Assembly: GCA_947475415.1 (NCBI GenBank)
Contig: CANJLH010000017.1
Location: 1 to 64,000, forward strand
Direction of reading: 5' to 3'
Source: Caulobacteraceae bacterium
Lineage (GTDB): Bacteria > Pseudomonadota > Alphaproteobacteria > Caulobacterales > Caulobacteraceae
DNA: 64,000 nucleotides
Shown piece after piece: positions 44,611 through 53,400 of the stretch; position 1 is the first letter of the stretch; each line of letters opens with the position of its first letter. The translations under genes and the position numbers were made by a program. The notes under the pieces were generated by a model that was not told where the DNA came from, did not search any database, and saw only the letters and a list, made by a program, of their open reading frames with translations.

Positions 44611-47586
44611 CTAGAACTTGAAGCGAGCACCCACGGTGTAGTAGCGGCCCATCACATCGTAGAGCTGGACCAGCGACGGATAGTCGAGACCCGAAACCAG
44701 GTTGGTCGGGAACAACGGCGCCGTTTGATTGAACAGGTTGTTGACCGTCCCGAACAGCTGGACGTCGCTGCCCCTCACCTTCATGTCATAGGTCGCCGTC
44801 ACGTCGGTGTAGAAGATCCGCGGCAGATCTGCTTCCGCAAAGACCAACGGTCCCAGCTTCAGCTTGTCGACCATCCGCCCCTGGACGAACACGGTGACCG
44901 GGCCCTGCTTGTAGGTGGCGCTCAGGCTGCCCTGCCACTTCGGAATCGGCTGGTCGCCGATGTTGAAGGGGTTGTTGGCCGGCGGGGTGCCGGTCAGGCC
45001 CAGTAGGCGGTGGAGGGTGTCGCTGCTGTAGCCCTTGAAGTCGAACTTGCGGACGTTGTTAGCGATCAGGTGCAGCGTGAGGTCGCCGTCAAGCTGCCAG
45101 ATGTTCACCGGAAACCGGTAGGTGGCCTCGAAGTCCAGTCCGCTGGTGTTCATCAGCGCCGCGTTCACCGGCCCGGCCTTAACGCTGATCGCGGTGTTGT
45201 TTATGCTGCGATCGCTGAACGGGAAGGGCCGCTGGATGTCGGCGCAGATCGGCGCAGTGCCGCCGGAATCCTCGCACTGCTGCTCCACCTGAGTAGCCGA
45301 CAGCGTGTTGATGACGTTCTTCATCTTGATGCTGTAGTAGTCGATCGAGGCCGTGAACCCGGGTATGAAGCTCGGCTTGAAGACCACGCCATAGGTCAGG
45401 GTATTGGCCGTCTCCGGCACCAGGTTCGGGTTGCCGCCGGTGATGACGAAGGCGCCGTTGAAGCCCTGGCAGTTGCAGTGCGGGTCGACGAAGACTCCCC
45501 GCGTATTGGTCGTGCCGCCGAAGAGGTCCAGCAAGGTCGGAGCCCGAAGGTCGTGCGACCGGGTGAGGCGGAAGCGGATGTCCTCGACAGGCTCCCAGGT
45601 GCCCCCGACCTTCCAGGTCTTGGCGCTGCCGGAGGTGGAGTAGTCGGTGTAACGGAAGGCGCCCGTGGCGATCAGCGACTTGGCGAACGGAAGGTCGGCG
45701 GCCAGCGGGACCTCGGCCTCGATATTGGCTTCCTTGACCGTGATCTCACCTTTGGCGAACCCGGTGTTGGTCGAGAGGAACTTGCCGGCGCCGGTGTTGC
45801 AGTTCCGGATGCCGGAGCAGTCCGGTGGGATCGCGGGGTTGGAGTTGGAGAACTGGTTCAGCTTCGACTTGCGATACTCGGCGCCCACCGCGATGCCCAC
45901 CGGGCCCGCCCAGGTGGAGAACGGCGAGCCGGTGAGGTTTCCGACCCAATCCTGCGTCGTGTTTTCGACCTGGAACCAGGACAGGCCGTCGGGGCTGGTG
46001 CCGCCGAGGTAGTCCCAGAGCGCCTTGGACTGAACAAGGCCGTTGAAATTGTAGGGTATGCAGCCTTGCGCATTGGGATTGCTGGGGTTGACCAGCAGAA
46101 CCCGGCAGATGGGCTGGCCGGTGGCCGGATTGATCACCGAGTCGCCGGCGGCTGTGATCCTGGCCTGCTGCAGTTCGCCCTGAGCCTGGGAGTACCACTT
46201 AACCTTGCCGTGGGTGTAGGCGATGTCGAAGTTCCAGCCCGGCAGAATCTCGCCCGTGGCGCCGATCTTATAGTTCAGGGCGTTCTGTTGCTCATGCACG
46301 ACCTCCTGGGCGAAGTCGGTGCCTATGCCATACGGGATCCGCAGGACGTAGCAGCCGATGACCGGGGTGCCGAAGCCGCAGCTCGTCGTCGCCAACGGGT
46401 TCGGGTTGGCCGCCGTCGCGCCCGCCGGCAGCGCCGCCAGCCGCGCGGCCAGGGCCGCCTTGGCTTCCGGCGGCAGGAAGGGGTTGTCCGCCTGGATGCC
46501 GAACCGCACGCTGGCGAAGTTGGTGTCGTAGTCCGTCGTCGTGCGCGTCGCCGAAAGCTGGGCGAAGACGTTGATCTTATCCGTCACGTCATAGGACGCC
46601 CGCACGAACCCCTGGTCCCTGTACGGATTGGAGATCATGTTGGCGTGCTGCGGGAAGAAGCTCGCATCGCCCCCCTGCTGGGAGTTGGCGGCGACGGCGA
46701 TGCCGGGATCATAGGCGCGCAGCTGCGCGTTATTGGTCCAGGTGACATTGGTGAAGCCCGGCAGGCCGTTCAGAATGAAGCCGTTCGGGGCGGCGTTGTT
46801 CGACCCGACGTTACTGAAATAGCGCAGGGGCGCCGCGGCGGTGCCGGGGGTGCCAGTCACGCCGGGGCCGCGGGCGGTGTACCAGTTATCATTCGAGTAC
46901 TTCCGCGCGAATTTCTGCACGGCCGCCGATCCGGACTTCTCGAAACTTGCCAGGAAATGGCCGCGGTCTCCCATGAAACCGGCGCCGAACGCGACGCCGC
47001 CTTTCCACGATCCGCCGTCGCCGTAGGTCGACTGACCGCCCTGGATCAGGCCCTTCACGCCCGTGAAATTGTGGTCGAGGATGAAGTTCACCACGCCGGA
47101 CACGGCGTCGGAGCCGTAAACCGCCGACACGCCGGCGGTCACCACGTCCACCCGCGACACCAGCAACTCGGGGATGATGTTCACGTCCACCTGGCCCGCG
47201 GCGGTGGACGCGGGCACACGGATCCCGTCTTCCAGGATCAGGTTCCGCACCGAGCCGAGGCCCCGTAGGTTCAGGTAGGTGCCGGCCTTGGAGCCGTTCC
47301 CGGCCCGCATGGTCACGTCATTGGAGTTCTTCGGCGAGTTGGAGTTCGAGAACGCCGGCAGTTCCAGGACGCCCTGCACCAGGCTAGACGGCGAACTCTT
47401 CTGCAGCAGGTCGGCGCTGACGATCGTCACCGGCGTGGGGCGCGCGTAGCCGGACTGGACGATGCGCGATCCGGTGACCACGACTTCCTCGACGTTCGCC
47501 GCTTTGGATTGATCCTGTGCGAGTACCGGCCCCGCAATGGCCAACAGGCTGACACCAACAAAGTAAACCCAAGCGCCAGTCTTCAT
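44611..47586 (-). CDS. TonB-dependent receptor, large (carbohydrate/ester-type)
   Basis: 991 aa from ATG 47586 with GGGGGAG upstream. Signal peptide MKTGAWVYFVGVSLLAIAGPVLA (split). Early ANVEEVVVTGSRI is the TonB-box region; plug carries LRGLGSVRNLILEDGIRVP (two blocks) and YGSDAVSGVVNFIL. The barrel ends in GARFKF. This is the Caulobacter/sphingomonad style of receptor that imports oligosaccharides or plant aromatics. Downstream of the tannase-like gene on the same strand (156 bp apart), so it likely imports that enzyme's substrate or product. Confidence 0.9.
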   Translation of the reverse strand: MKTGAWVYFVGVSLLAIAGPVLAQDQSKAANVEEVVVTGSRIVQSGYARPTPVTIVSADLLQKSSPSSLVQGVLELPAFSNSNSPKNSNDVTMRAGNGSKAGTYLNLRGLGSVRNLILEDGIRVPASTAAGQVDVNIIPELLVSRVDVVTAGVSAVYGSDAVSGVVNFILDHNFTGVKGLIQGGQSTYGDGGSWKGGVAFGAGFMGDRGHFLASFEKSGSAAVQKFARKYSNDNWYTARGPGVTGTPGTAAAPLRYFSNVGSNNAAPNGFILNGLPGFTNVTWTNNAQLRAYDPGIAVAANSQQGGDASFFPQHANMISNPYRDQGFVRASYDVTDKINVFAQLSATRTTTDYDTNFASVRFGIQADNPFLPPEAKAALAARLAALPAGATAANPNPLATTSCGFGTPVIGCYVLRIPYGIGTDFAQEVVHEQQNALNYKIGATGEILPGWNFDIAYTHGKVKWYSQAQGELQQARITAAGDSVINPATGQPICRVLLVNPSNPNAQGCIPYNFNGLVQSKALWDYLGGTSPDGLSWFQVENTTQDWVGNLTGSPFSTWAGPVGIAVGAEYRKSKLNQFSNSNPAIPPDCSGIRNCNTGAGKFLSTNTGFAKGEITVKEANIEAEVPLAADLPFAKSLIATGAFRYTDYSTSGSAKTWKVGGTWEPVEDIRFRLTRSHDLRAPTLLDLFGGTTNTRGVFVDPHCNCQGFNGAFVITGGNPNLVPETANTLTYGVVFKPSFIPGFTASIDYYSIKMKNVINTLSATQVEQQCEDSGGTAPICADIQRPFPFSDRSINNTAISVKAGPVNAALMNTSGLDFEATYRFPVNIWQLDGDLTLHLIANNVRKFDFKGYSSDTLHRLLGLTGTPPANNPFNIGDQPIPKWQGSLSATYKQGPVTVFVQGRMVDKLKLGPLVFAEADLPRIFYTDVTATYDMKVRGSDVQLFGTVNNLFNQTAPLFPTNLVSGLDYPSLVQLYDVMGRYYTVGARFKF

Positions 47587-47742
47587 GACGACTCCCCCCA
47601 ATTTCTTTTCGCTGGCACGTGCGTTCGACGGCCTTCTACCGAGCTTGTGCCTAGTATTTGCGAAATCTGCAGGCAAGCACTGGCTTGCGCAAGCGAAAAC
47701 GGAACAGGGGTGCTTGGATTTGTAGACTTACCCCTTGCGCCC

Positions 47743-49425
47743 CTACCGGCAAGACCAGTTGGCCGCCTCGTAGACCGCGCCCGGAACATTTGCCTTCGCC
47801 TTGTCGAACACCGACTTCTGCGGATAGGGGCAGAGCAGGAAGTCCCGCGAGGGGCCGCTTGATGTGGGAACCGGGATCGGCCGGTCGCCGGTCAGTTCCT
47901 TGGGCACCAGGGGCACGTCGGCGTTGGCGGCGAACAGGAACTTCACCCGATCAGCGCCCCGGTGGGCGACCAGGGGCCCCGGTGTTTTATCCGTCTCGAC
48001 CCAGTCGATCAGCGCCTGCAATGTGGCGTCAATGCCGTCCTGCGGCCCCGGTCCGCCGGAGCAGTGGCCGACGCCTGGGAACTGGTACATGGCCATGAAC
48101 TTGGCGACATTGGCTGCGCCCTGGGCTTTGACCGTGCGGGCGACATAGTCCTCCATGTCCAGATTCGAACAGCAGGGCGAGCTCACGCCCACGAACAGCA
48201 TCACCTTGCCGCCAGTTTTCTGGAAACCGGAGATGTCCGGAGCGCCCTCGAACTTCTGGGCGCGTGAAAGGGCTTCCCAGCGCTCGATGTTAGCCGGGTT
48301 CTTGAGGTCGAACTTCAGGGGATCGAAGTCGGGCCCGAAAAAGCCGCTGCCCCGGGTGGCGGCGATAATATAGCCGGAGGACGCGCGCATCATGTTGGCC
48401 GGAGTGGCCGAATAGGACCAGGGCGGCGGCTGCTGACCTAAGAACATCGACCACATGCTCATATTGGTGATCGGCCAGCCGATGGACAGCATCTTTCCCT
48501 TGGCGTCGCGGGCGCCGTCCAGCAGGGCCTTGACGCTGGTGATCTCCGGCTGGGTCAGGCATTGCGGCCCGTCGCCGGACTTGCATTTCAGGGCGTCGAA
48601 ATTGAACTTGCAGGCCCGGTGATCCCAGACGATGCCGTCCTTGGCGCCGTCGGTCAGGTCGCAGGCGGCGGTGACCTTGGCGTCTAGCATCTGCAGCTTG
48701 GCGGGCGAAAGCCAGGCGCCCGGCTCGCGGGTCATGACCTGGGCGGCGTGAATGAACTTGTACATGCCCGAGCCGAGCCAGGGATTGGTGGTCACCCGCC
48801 CATCGCCCAGCAGCACCCCGTCATAGTCCTCCGGGTGGCGCATGATCGCCTCGCCCCCCATGCGCCCGCCACCGGAGCAGCCGGTGTGGTAGCGATACAT
48901 CTTGGAGGCGCGATAGTAGGCCTTGGTCAGCGCCTGAGCCGCCACGGTGGTGACATGGGCGCCGCGGTCGCGATGGTCGAGGGTCTTCACCGGATCGGCC
49001 AGGAAGCGCCAGTCGAGGAGGTCGCCGCGATGGCCGGTGTCGGATCCCGCTACGGCGAATCCCTTAGCCAGCGGATTGCCGGGCGGTGTCTGGGAATCGG
49101 TGGGCACATAGCCCGCCGCGCCGCCCAGTCCGATGAAGTAATACCGGTTCTTCCAGAGTTCCCGGTCGGGCAGCTGCAGGCGGAAATAGTTGCGGTTGGG
49201 ACCGGGATTATCGGCCGTAACGAACCCCTCGACCTTGCAGTGGGGGATCGGTTTCATCAGGTGATCTGCCGAGAACACCAAGGTGTCCTTTGGCGCCGCG
49301 GCCTGCAGGAACTCCACACTGCAATCCCCAACCACCGCCTGCGCCCGCGCCGGCGCAACGCCGACAAGGATTGCAAGGCTGAGCGCGGTGATTGCGCAGC
49401 CGAGTTTGATGATGTGACGCGCCAT
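47743..49425 (-). CDS. Tannase/feruloyl-esterase-family hydrolase
   Basis: 560 aa. Signal peptide MARHIIKLGCAITALSLAIL with cleavage near ARAQA, so periplasmic. Tannase family signature: Ser nucleophile with neighbouring Cys in TGCSGGGRMGG (about residues 181-191) and catalytic His with its Cys partner in FPGVGHCSGGPGP (about 465). The region where other members have GWxDP (acid residue) reads VGVSSPCCSNLD, so the usual Asp is not obvious. Would release gallate, ferulate or related acids from esters. A 3' duplicate lies at 44423-44610. Confidence 0.87.
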   Translation of the reverse strand: MARHIIKLGCAITALSLAILVGVAPARAQAVVGDCSVEFLQAAAPKDTLVFSADHLMKPIPHCKVEGFVTADNPGPNRNYFRLQLPDRELWKNRYYFIGLGGAAGYVPTDSQTPPGNPLAKGFAVAGSDTGHRGDLLDWRFLADPVKTLDHRDRGAHVTTVAAQALTKAYYRASKMYRYHTGCSGGGRMGGEAIMRHPEDYDGVLLGDGRVTTNPWLGSGMYKFIHAAQVMTREPGAWLSPAKLQMLDAKVTAACDLTDGAKDGIVWDHRACKFNFDALKCKSGDGPQCLTQPEITSVKALLDGARDAKGKMLSIGWPITNMSMWSMFLGQQPPPWSYSATPANMMRASSGYIIAATRGSGFFGPDFDPLKFDLKNPANIERWEALSRAQKFEGAPDISGFQKTGGKVMLFVGVSSPCCSNLDMEDYVARTVKAQGAANVAKFMAMYQFPGVGHCSGGPGPQDGIDATLQALIDWVETDKTPGPLVAHRGADRVKFLFAANADVPLVPKELTGDRPIPVPTSSGPSRDFLLCPYPQKSVFDKAKANVPGAVYEAANWSCR

Positions 49426-49607
49426 TCCCGTACCCCTCCCAAGTCGTGAAACTGTGACCGTCAGTCCAACCGCCGGTCCGCACTATTCGCCCAGGTTTCC
49501 AGTAGCGCAACGCCTTTGGCGCCATGCGCCTCGGCGGGTGGCTGCGACGGGAACGGCTTGGCGTGGAATTGATTGGCCATGCTGAGGCGGCGAGCCTAGC
49601 CTGACGC

Positions 49608-49796
49608 ATGGATCATCGCCCCACCACGCTTGAACGCGCCTTCGAATTGGCCCGCACTGGCGAATATGAGGGGGTCAAGGAACTCCGCGTCCGCCTGAAG
49701 TCGGAGGGTTTCACCCTGTCACAGGTTGAAGGCCCCTTGCTGACCCGCCAGCTTCGAGACCTTTGCCGCGCCGCACGCCTCGCCAACGAGAGCTGA
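49608..49796 (+). CDS. Small conserved-looking alphaproteobacterial protein
   Basis: 62 aa, basic and helical (LERAFELARTGEYEGVKELRVRLKSEGF in two blocks; LLTRQLRDLCRAARLANES). Starts with ATG and has proper codon bias for the strand. Length and sequence style match short conserved hypothetical proteins of Caulobacterales; function unknown. The gap before it (49426-49607) shows no gene. Confidence 0.6.
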   Translation: MDHRPTTLERAFELARTGEYEGVKELRVRLKSEGFTLSQVEGPLLTRQLRDLCRAARLANES

Positions 49797-49816
49797 CGAC
49801 GACCGAAGTCGGCGGC

Positions 49817-50080
49817 CTACTCCGGCCCGGAAAGGTTGAGCGTGCTTTCGCTGACGCCGCCTTGTTCGACGGCGACACCCAGGAAGTGCATGACACCCTC
49901 GGTGAAGCTGATGTCAGTCACCGGCAGACTCGGATCACGCTTGAGCTTCGCCGAGTCGCCGAGGGTGAGTTTCAACCTCATCTCCGGACGGTTGGCGCCT
50001 TCGGCCTCCGCAGCTTCGATCTGACGGCGAAACCGGACAGCGACGGAATCAGTGGGGCGCGAAACCCTGGGCGCCTTCAT
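49817..50080 (-). CDS. Small hypothetical protein
   Basis: 87 aa. Ends with a strand-rich tail (LGVAVEQGGVSESTLNLSGPE region) preceded by RLKLTLGDSAKLKRDP. Begins at ATG 50080, overlapping the stop of the next small gene (ATGA, 50077-50080), which supports both being real and co-expressed. No domain recognised. Confidence 0.6.
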   Translation of the reverse strand: MKAPRVSRPTDSVAVRFRRQIEAAEAEGANRPEMRLKLTLGDSAKLKRDPSLPVTDISFTEGVMHFLGVAVEQGGVSESTLNLSGPE

Positions 50081-50286
50081 GAAACACCGAAGTAGCCGGA
50101 CTCACCCTGGATGCGCACCTGACAGGCCCGGCCAGTGTCCTGATACTCCCGCATCCGCTTGGCCGCCTGCGCCCGGGCGACCTCAATTTCCGGGGAGTGT
50201 CCGAAGTGGTCGCCGTCATGTTCAACGGCCCACATTCCATTGTGTCGCCGGACCGTGAAAACCGCTCGTTCTGAAGGCATTCGCAT
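50077..50286 (-). CDS. Small hypothetical protein (DUF2188-like)
   Basis: 69 aa from ATG 50286 (or 67 from ATG 50280); the open frame to 50343 runs through a candidate promoter for the csp gene, so the shorter starts are preferred. WAVEHDGDHFGHSPEIEVARAQAAKRM (two blocks) resembles short 'trans-acting' DUF2188-like proteins. Four-base overlap with the downstream gene. Function unknown. Confidence 0.55.
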   Translation of the reverse strand: MRMPSERAVFTVRRHNGMWAVEHDGDHFGHSPEIEVARAQAAKRMREYQDTGRACQVRIQGESGYFGVS

Positions 50287-50289
50287 AAA

Positions 50290-50316
50290 TTGACGTAACA
50301 CACGGCCCGTAAAATC
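50290..50316 (+). promoter_or_regulatory. Candidate RpoD promoter of the cold-shock gene
   Basis: TTGACGT (50290-50296), 12-base spacer, GTAAAATC (50309-50316), close to the Caulobacter consensus TTGACGS-N10-14-GCTANAWC. Transcription from here would leave a leader of roughly 185-190 nt before ATG 50511. Confidence 0.5.
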
Positions 50317-50463
50317 CACAAGTTTTTCGCAGGAGACTTGCATTTTTCGCGTTTGGGACTATTTTCGAGAGATCAAATCTCGTTTCGGCTCGAAAATTAT
50401 CTCAGAACCGGAAAATAAATCCGGCGAAGATTCATCACGACCCTATCCGAAAATTTGATCTTT

Positions 50464-50480
50464 CCTCCCCTTCTGGGAGG
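50464..50480 (+). promoter_or_regulatory. Leader hairpin upstream of the cold-shock gene
   Basis: CCTCCC (50464-50469), loop CTTCT, GGGAGG (50475-50480): a perfect six-pair stem in the otherwise A+T-rich 5' leader (50344-50510). It carries an SD-like GGGAGG and may modulate translation with temperature; this is inference. Confidence 0.4.
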
Positions 50481-50510
50481 CAAGAACGCATGTCCGGAAA
50501 GGGACTCACA

Positions 50511-50720
50511 ATGCAAACCGGAACCGTGAAGTGGTTTAACGACCAAAAAGGCTTTGGCTTCATCCAGCCTGAAAACGGCGGCAACGACGTGTTCGTACAT
50601 ATCTCCGCCGTGGAACGCTCGGGCCTCGGCTCGCTCCATGAAGGCCAGAAGGTCTCCTTCGAACTCGAGCGCGACCAGCGCAGCGGCAAGATGTCCGCCG
50701 GCAAGCTACAAGCCGCCTAA
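50511..50720 (+). CDS. Cold-shock domain protein (CspA family)
   Basis: 69 aa from ATG 50511 (AAAGGGA upstream); ATG 50490 is also in frame. Single OB-fold with both RNA-binding motifs, KGFGFI (RNP1, residues 13-18) and DVFVHI (RNP2, about 27-32), and opening GTVKWFN. Single-stranded nucleic-acid chaperone. It has its own candidate promoter, a long leader and a strong terminator, so it is a one-gene unit. Confidence 0.95.
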   Translation: MQTGTVKWFNDQKGFGFIQPENGGNDVFVHISAVERSGLGSLHEGQKVSFELERDQRSGKMSAGKLQAA

Positions 50721-50734
50721 GCTAAGACTTGAGG

Positions 50735-50767
50735 GAGAGGGGCGCGCCGCAAAGGCGCGACCCTCTC
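50735..50767 (+). terminator. Strong hairpin terminator of the cold-shock gene
   Basis: GAGAGGGgCGCGCC (50735-50748), loop GCAAA, GGCGCGaCCCTCTC (50754-50767): thirteen pairs and one mismatch, 14 bases after the stop. No T run. Confidence 0.8.
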
Positions 50768-50831
50768 CAACTCTCTGGCGACGCGCAGAACCCGCGGAGC
50801 CGAGTTCTACGGCCGAATATCGCCCGCCCGG

Positions 50832-51251
50832 TCAGGCCGGCTCGAACATCGGCGCGACGGCATCAGTATCCCCCGCGCAGGGCTGGAAAACGAGCCTCAC
50901 CGCCTGGCCGATCCGCAGCGCATCAAAGTCGCAGCGCACGATATTCGTGACCATCCGCGGACCCTCCTCCAACTCCACATAGGCGATCGCATAAGGCCCG
51001 GTGGGCGCACGACGCACCACTGTGAAAGCGTAGATGACGCCCCGCCCCGAGGCTTCGCGCCATTCGGTTTCGGCGGCGTAGCAGAAGGGGCAGTGGGTGC
51101 GCGGATAGTAGTGGGGTTCACCGCAGGCGCCGCAGTGCTTGTAGAGCAGCTTGCCGGTCTTGCACGCTTCCCAGAAGGGCTTGCTCTCCGGCGATACAAT
51201 AGGTGGCGAGACAGGGCGCGGCCAGTCGCCGACGGCTTTGGTTTCGGACAT
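50832..51251 (-). CDS. Zn-ribbon/OB-fold protein (DUF35), thiolase partner
   Basis: 139 aa. PFWEACKTGKLLYKHC, Zn ribbon CGACGEPHYY...CPFC (four Cys, residues about 40-56), OB-fold GRGVIYAFTVVRRAP and ending MFEPA. Same architecture as the 30526-30960 protein. It lies 4 bp after the thiolase gene in the same operon, so the two probably form an Ltp/ChsH2-like heteromer. Confidence 0.88.
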   Translation of the reverse strand: MSETKAVGDWPRPVSPPIVSPESKPFWEACKTGKLLYKHCGACGEPHYYPRTHCPFCYAAETEWREASGRGVIYAFTVVRRAPTGPYAIAYVELEEGPRMVTNIVRCDFDALRIGQAVRLVFQPCAGDTDAVAPMFEPA

Positions 51252-51255
51252 TAGC

Positions 51256-52416
51256 CTATTCCCGTTCCAGAATCAGGGTCGCCGACCCCATTCGGGCGCC
51301 AAGCGACCCGCCGGTGCCATGCGCCAGGGCGATATCGCAGTTGGCCACCTGCACCTTCGGATGCGCCTCGCCGCGTAGCTGGCGCACCGCCTCGATAATC
51401 TTGGTGATGCCGCCGCGGTTGGAGGGGTGGTTGTTGCAGAGCCCGCCGCCATCGGTGTTGAAGGGCAGCCGGCCGACTCCGGAGATCAGATTCCCGTCCA
51501 TCACGAACCGCCCCCCCTCACCTTTGGCGCAGAAGCCCAGATCCTCCAGCGTCATCAGCACCGTGATGGTGAAGCTGTCGTATATCGAGACGTACTTTAT
51601 GTCGGCCTGGGTCACGCCGGCTTCGGCGAAGGCCCGCGGGCCGCTCCACGCCGCGCCAGAGTAGGTCAGGTCGATCTTGCCGGCGTCGACGGTCTTTACC
51701 GCCTCAGCCGCGCCGATGATCTTCACCTTCGGCCGCTTCAGGCTCCTGGCGACATCGGGATGGGCGACCACCACCGCCCCGCCCCCGTCGGTCACCACGC
51801 AGCAGTCCATCCGGCGCAGGGGATCGGCCACCATCGGCGAGGCCAGCACCTCCTCCACGGTGACCACGTCGCGCAGATAGGCGTGCTCGTTCCACTGGGC
51901 GTGGTGCGAGGCCGCGACCTTAATCCAGGCCATCTGCTCGGATGTGGTGCCGAACTCATACATGTGCCGCGAAGCGGCGAGGGCGTACTGGTTGGGCTGA
52001 CCGCCGAGCGCATAGGGACCTTCGAACTGGAAGTCCGGGCTCTCCATCGATACCGCCACCCGCGAAAGCGGCGGCTGGCGCGGGCGCCCAGCCAGGGTGA
52101 CCAGGGCCACCCGGCACTTGCCCGCCGCGATGGCCTGGGCGGCGTGGCTCACATGGACCAGCGGCGCCGAACCGCCCGTCTCGGTGGAATCGATATGCTT
52201 TGGCCGAATACCGAAATACTCGGCCATGGACAGACCGCCGAAGCCGGGCGCGTCGCCGGCGCAGAAGTAGCCGTCCACATCGGCGAAGCTCAGTCCCGCG
52301 TCGGCCAAGGCCCCGCGTGCGGATTCAGCGTGCAGCTGCGGCACGGACTTGTCGGGTGCATTGCGTGTCGGGTGCTCATAGGCGCCGACGATATAGGCCT
52401 TGCCCTTCAGGCTCAT
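51256..52416 (-). CDS. Thiolase-fold protein, Ltp-like, without catalytic Cys
   Basis: 386 aa. Thiolase landmarks AYIVGAYEHPTRNAPD, GALADAGLSFADVDGYFCAGD (two blocks), ETGGSAPLVHVSHAAQAI: at the nucleophile position Ser replaces Cys (TGGSAP). C-terminal NTDGGGLCNNHPSNRGGITKI (two blocks) has Asn-His in the second loop. As for the 30966 protein, an aldol-lyase-type reaction with its OB-fold partner is more likely than thiolysis. Confidence 0.85.
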   Translation of the reverse strand: MSLKGKAYIVGAYEHPTRNAPDKSVPQLHAESARGALADAGLSFADVDGYFCAGDAPGFGGLSMAEYFGIRPKHIDSTETGGSAPLVHVSHAAQAIAAGKCRVALVTLAGRPRQPPLSRVAVSMESPDFQFEGPYALGGQPNQYALAASRHMYEFGTTSEQMAWIKVAASHHAQWNEHAYLRDVVTVEEVLASPMVADPLRRMDCCVVTDGGGAVVVAHPDVARSLKRPKVKIIGAAEAVKTVDAGKIDLTYSGAAWSGPRAFAEAGVTQADIKYVSIYDSFTITVLMTLEDLGFCAKGEGGRFVMDGNLISGVGRLPFNTDGGGLCNNHPSNRGGITKIIEAVRQLRGEAHPKVQVANCDIALAHGTGGSLGARMGSATLILERE

Positions 52417-52530
52417 GCATCCCCGCTTAGCTGCTGCGCGCCTACGCTAGAGGTCAGGAATCGGCTCCGTCAACCTTGGCCGCCCCGGCGCCGTCGTGCG
52501 AAAGTCCCGCAACAGCAACAGGCGCGCCAC

Positions 52531-53379
52531 ATGAAGATCGGAATCTCACTGCGGGTCGGACCGCGCAACTGGGTGGAGTTCACCAAGGCGGCGGAGACGG
52601 CGGGTCTCGATTCCGTCTGGGTTCCAGAGCACCTGATCATGCCGGTGAAAATGTCCGGCCATCCCGGCCATCCCCATGAGGGCGAGCCGCCGATCTCCGG
52701 CGACACCCCGGCATGGGACCCCTGGATCCAGCTGGCTTTCCTGGCCGCACACACCACCACGATCCGGCTGGGCTGCAATGTCTATAACATCGGCCTGCGG
52801 CACCCCTTCGTCACTGCTCGGGCGATCACCACCCTCGACCTCGTATCCGGCGGTCGGATCGATTTCGGCATCGGCGCCAGCTGGTTGTCTGAGGAATGGC
52901 AGGCGATGGAGTTGAATTTCGAGACCCGGTCGCGACGGGTGAACGAAACCATCCAGGTCATCCAGCGCCTGTTCACCGAGGACACAATCGAGCACGAGGG
53001 TGAGTTCTTCAAATTCCAACCCGTGAAGTTCCAGCCAAAGCCGGTGCAAAAGCCATGGCCGCCATTCCTGATCGGCGGGGATTCACCCGCCGCGATCCGC
53101 CGCGCGGCTCAGTTTGGGGACGGCTGGCTGCCCATGGACCAGACACCGGAAACCCTGCCTGGCAACCTCAAGCGGCTGTCCGACCTGCGCGCCGCCGCGG
53201 GGAGATCGGGGCCATTCGAGGTTACGTTGCAGCTGGGCGGTCCGCCGGCCGCGGACCTTCTGAAGCGCTACCGCGACATGGGTGTGGACCGGGTGGTGCT
53301 GAGCCCCTGGAATCACCCCCGCGAAGCCCTCGACGTTATCCGTCGGCTGGGCGAAGAGATCGCACCTCAACTTGCCTGA
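52531..53379 (+). CDS. Luciferase-like (LLM class, TIGR03619-type) oxidoreductase
   Basis: 282 aa from ATG 52531. A much longer open frame to 51427 is antisense to the thiolase gene and is discarded. Motifs: FTKAAETAGLDSVWVPEHLIMP (two blocks), RHPFVTARAITTLDLVSGGRIDFGIGASWL (three blocks), FEGDGWLP-type GDGWLPMDQ. Flavin-dependent TIM barrel; cofactor F420 or FMN not decided. Next gene is a related LLM enzyme 21 bp later. Confidence 0.85.
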   Translation: MKIGISLRVGPRNWVEFTKAAETAGLDSVWVPEHLIMPVKMSGHPGHPHEGEPPISGDTPAWDPWIQLAFLAAHTTTIRLGCNVYNIGLRHPFVTARAITTLDLVSGGRIDFGIGASWLSEEWQAMELNFETRSRRVNETIQVIQRLFTEDTIEHEGEFFKFQPVKFQPKPVQKPWPPFLIGGDSPAAIRRAAQFGDGWLPMDQTPETLPGNLKRLSDLRAAAGRSGPFEVTLQLGGPPAADLLKRYRDMGVDRVVLSPWNHPREALDVIRRLGEEIAPQLA

Positions 53380-53400
53380 ACCCCGCCTAAGGAGACCGCT

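Noticed and set aside
51427-52530. N-terminal extension of the LLM oxidoreductase gene
   Set aside because: Runs antisense through the thiolase gene; protein similarity begins at ATG 52531.
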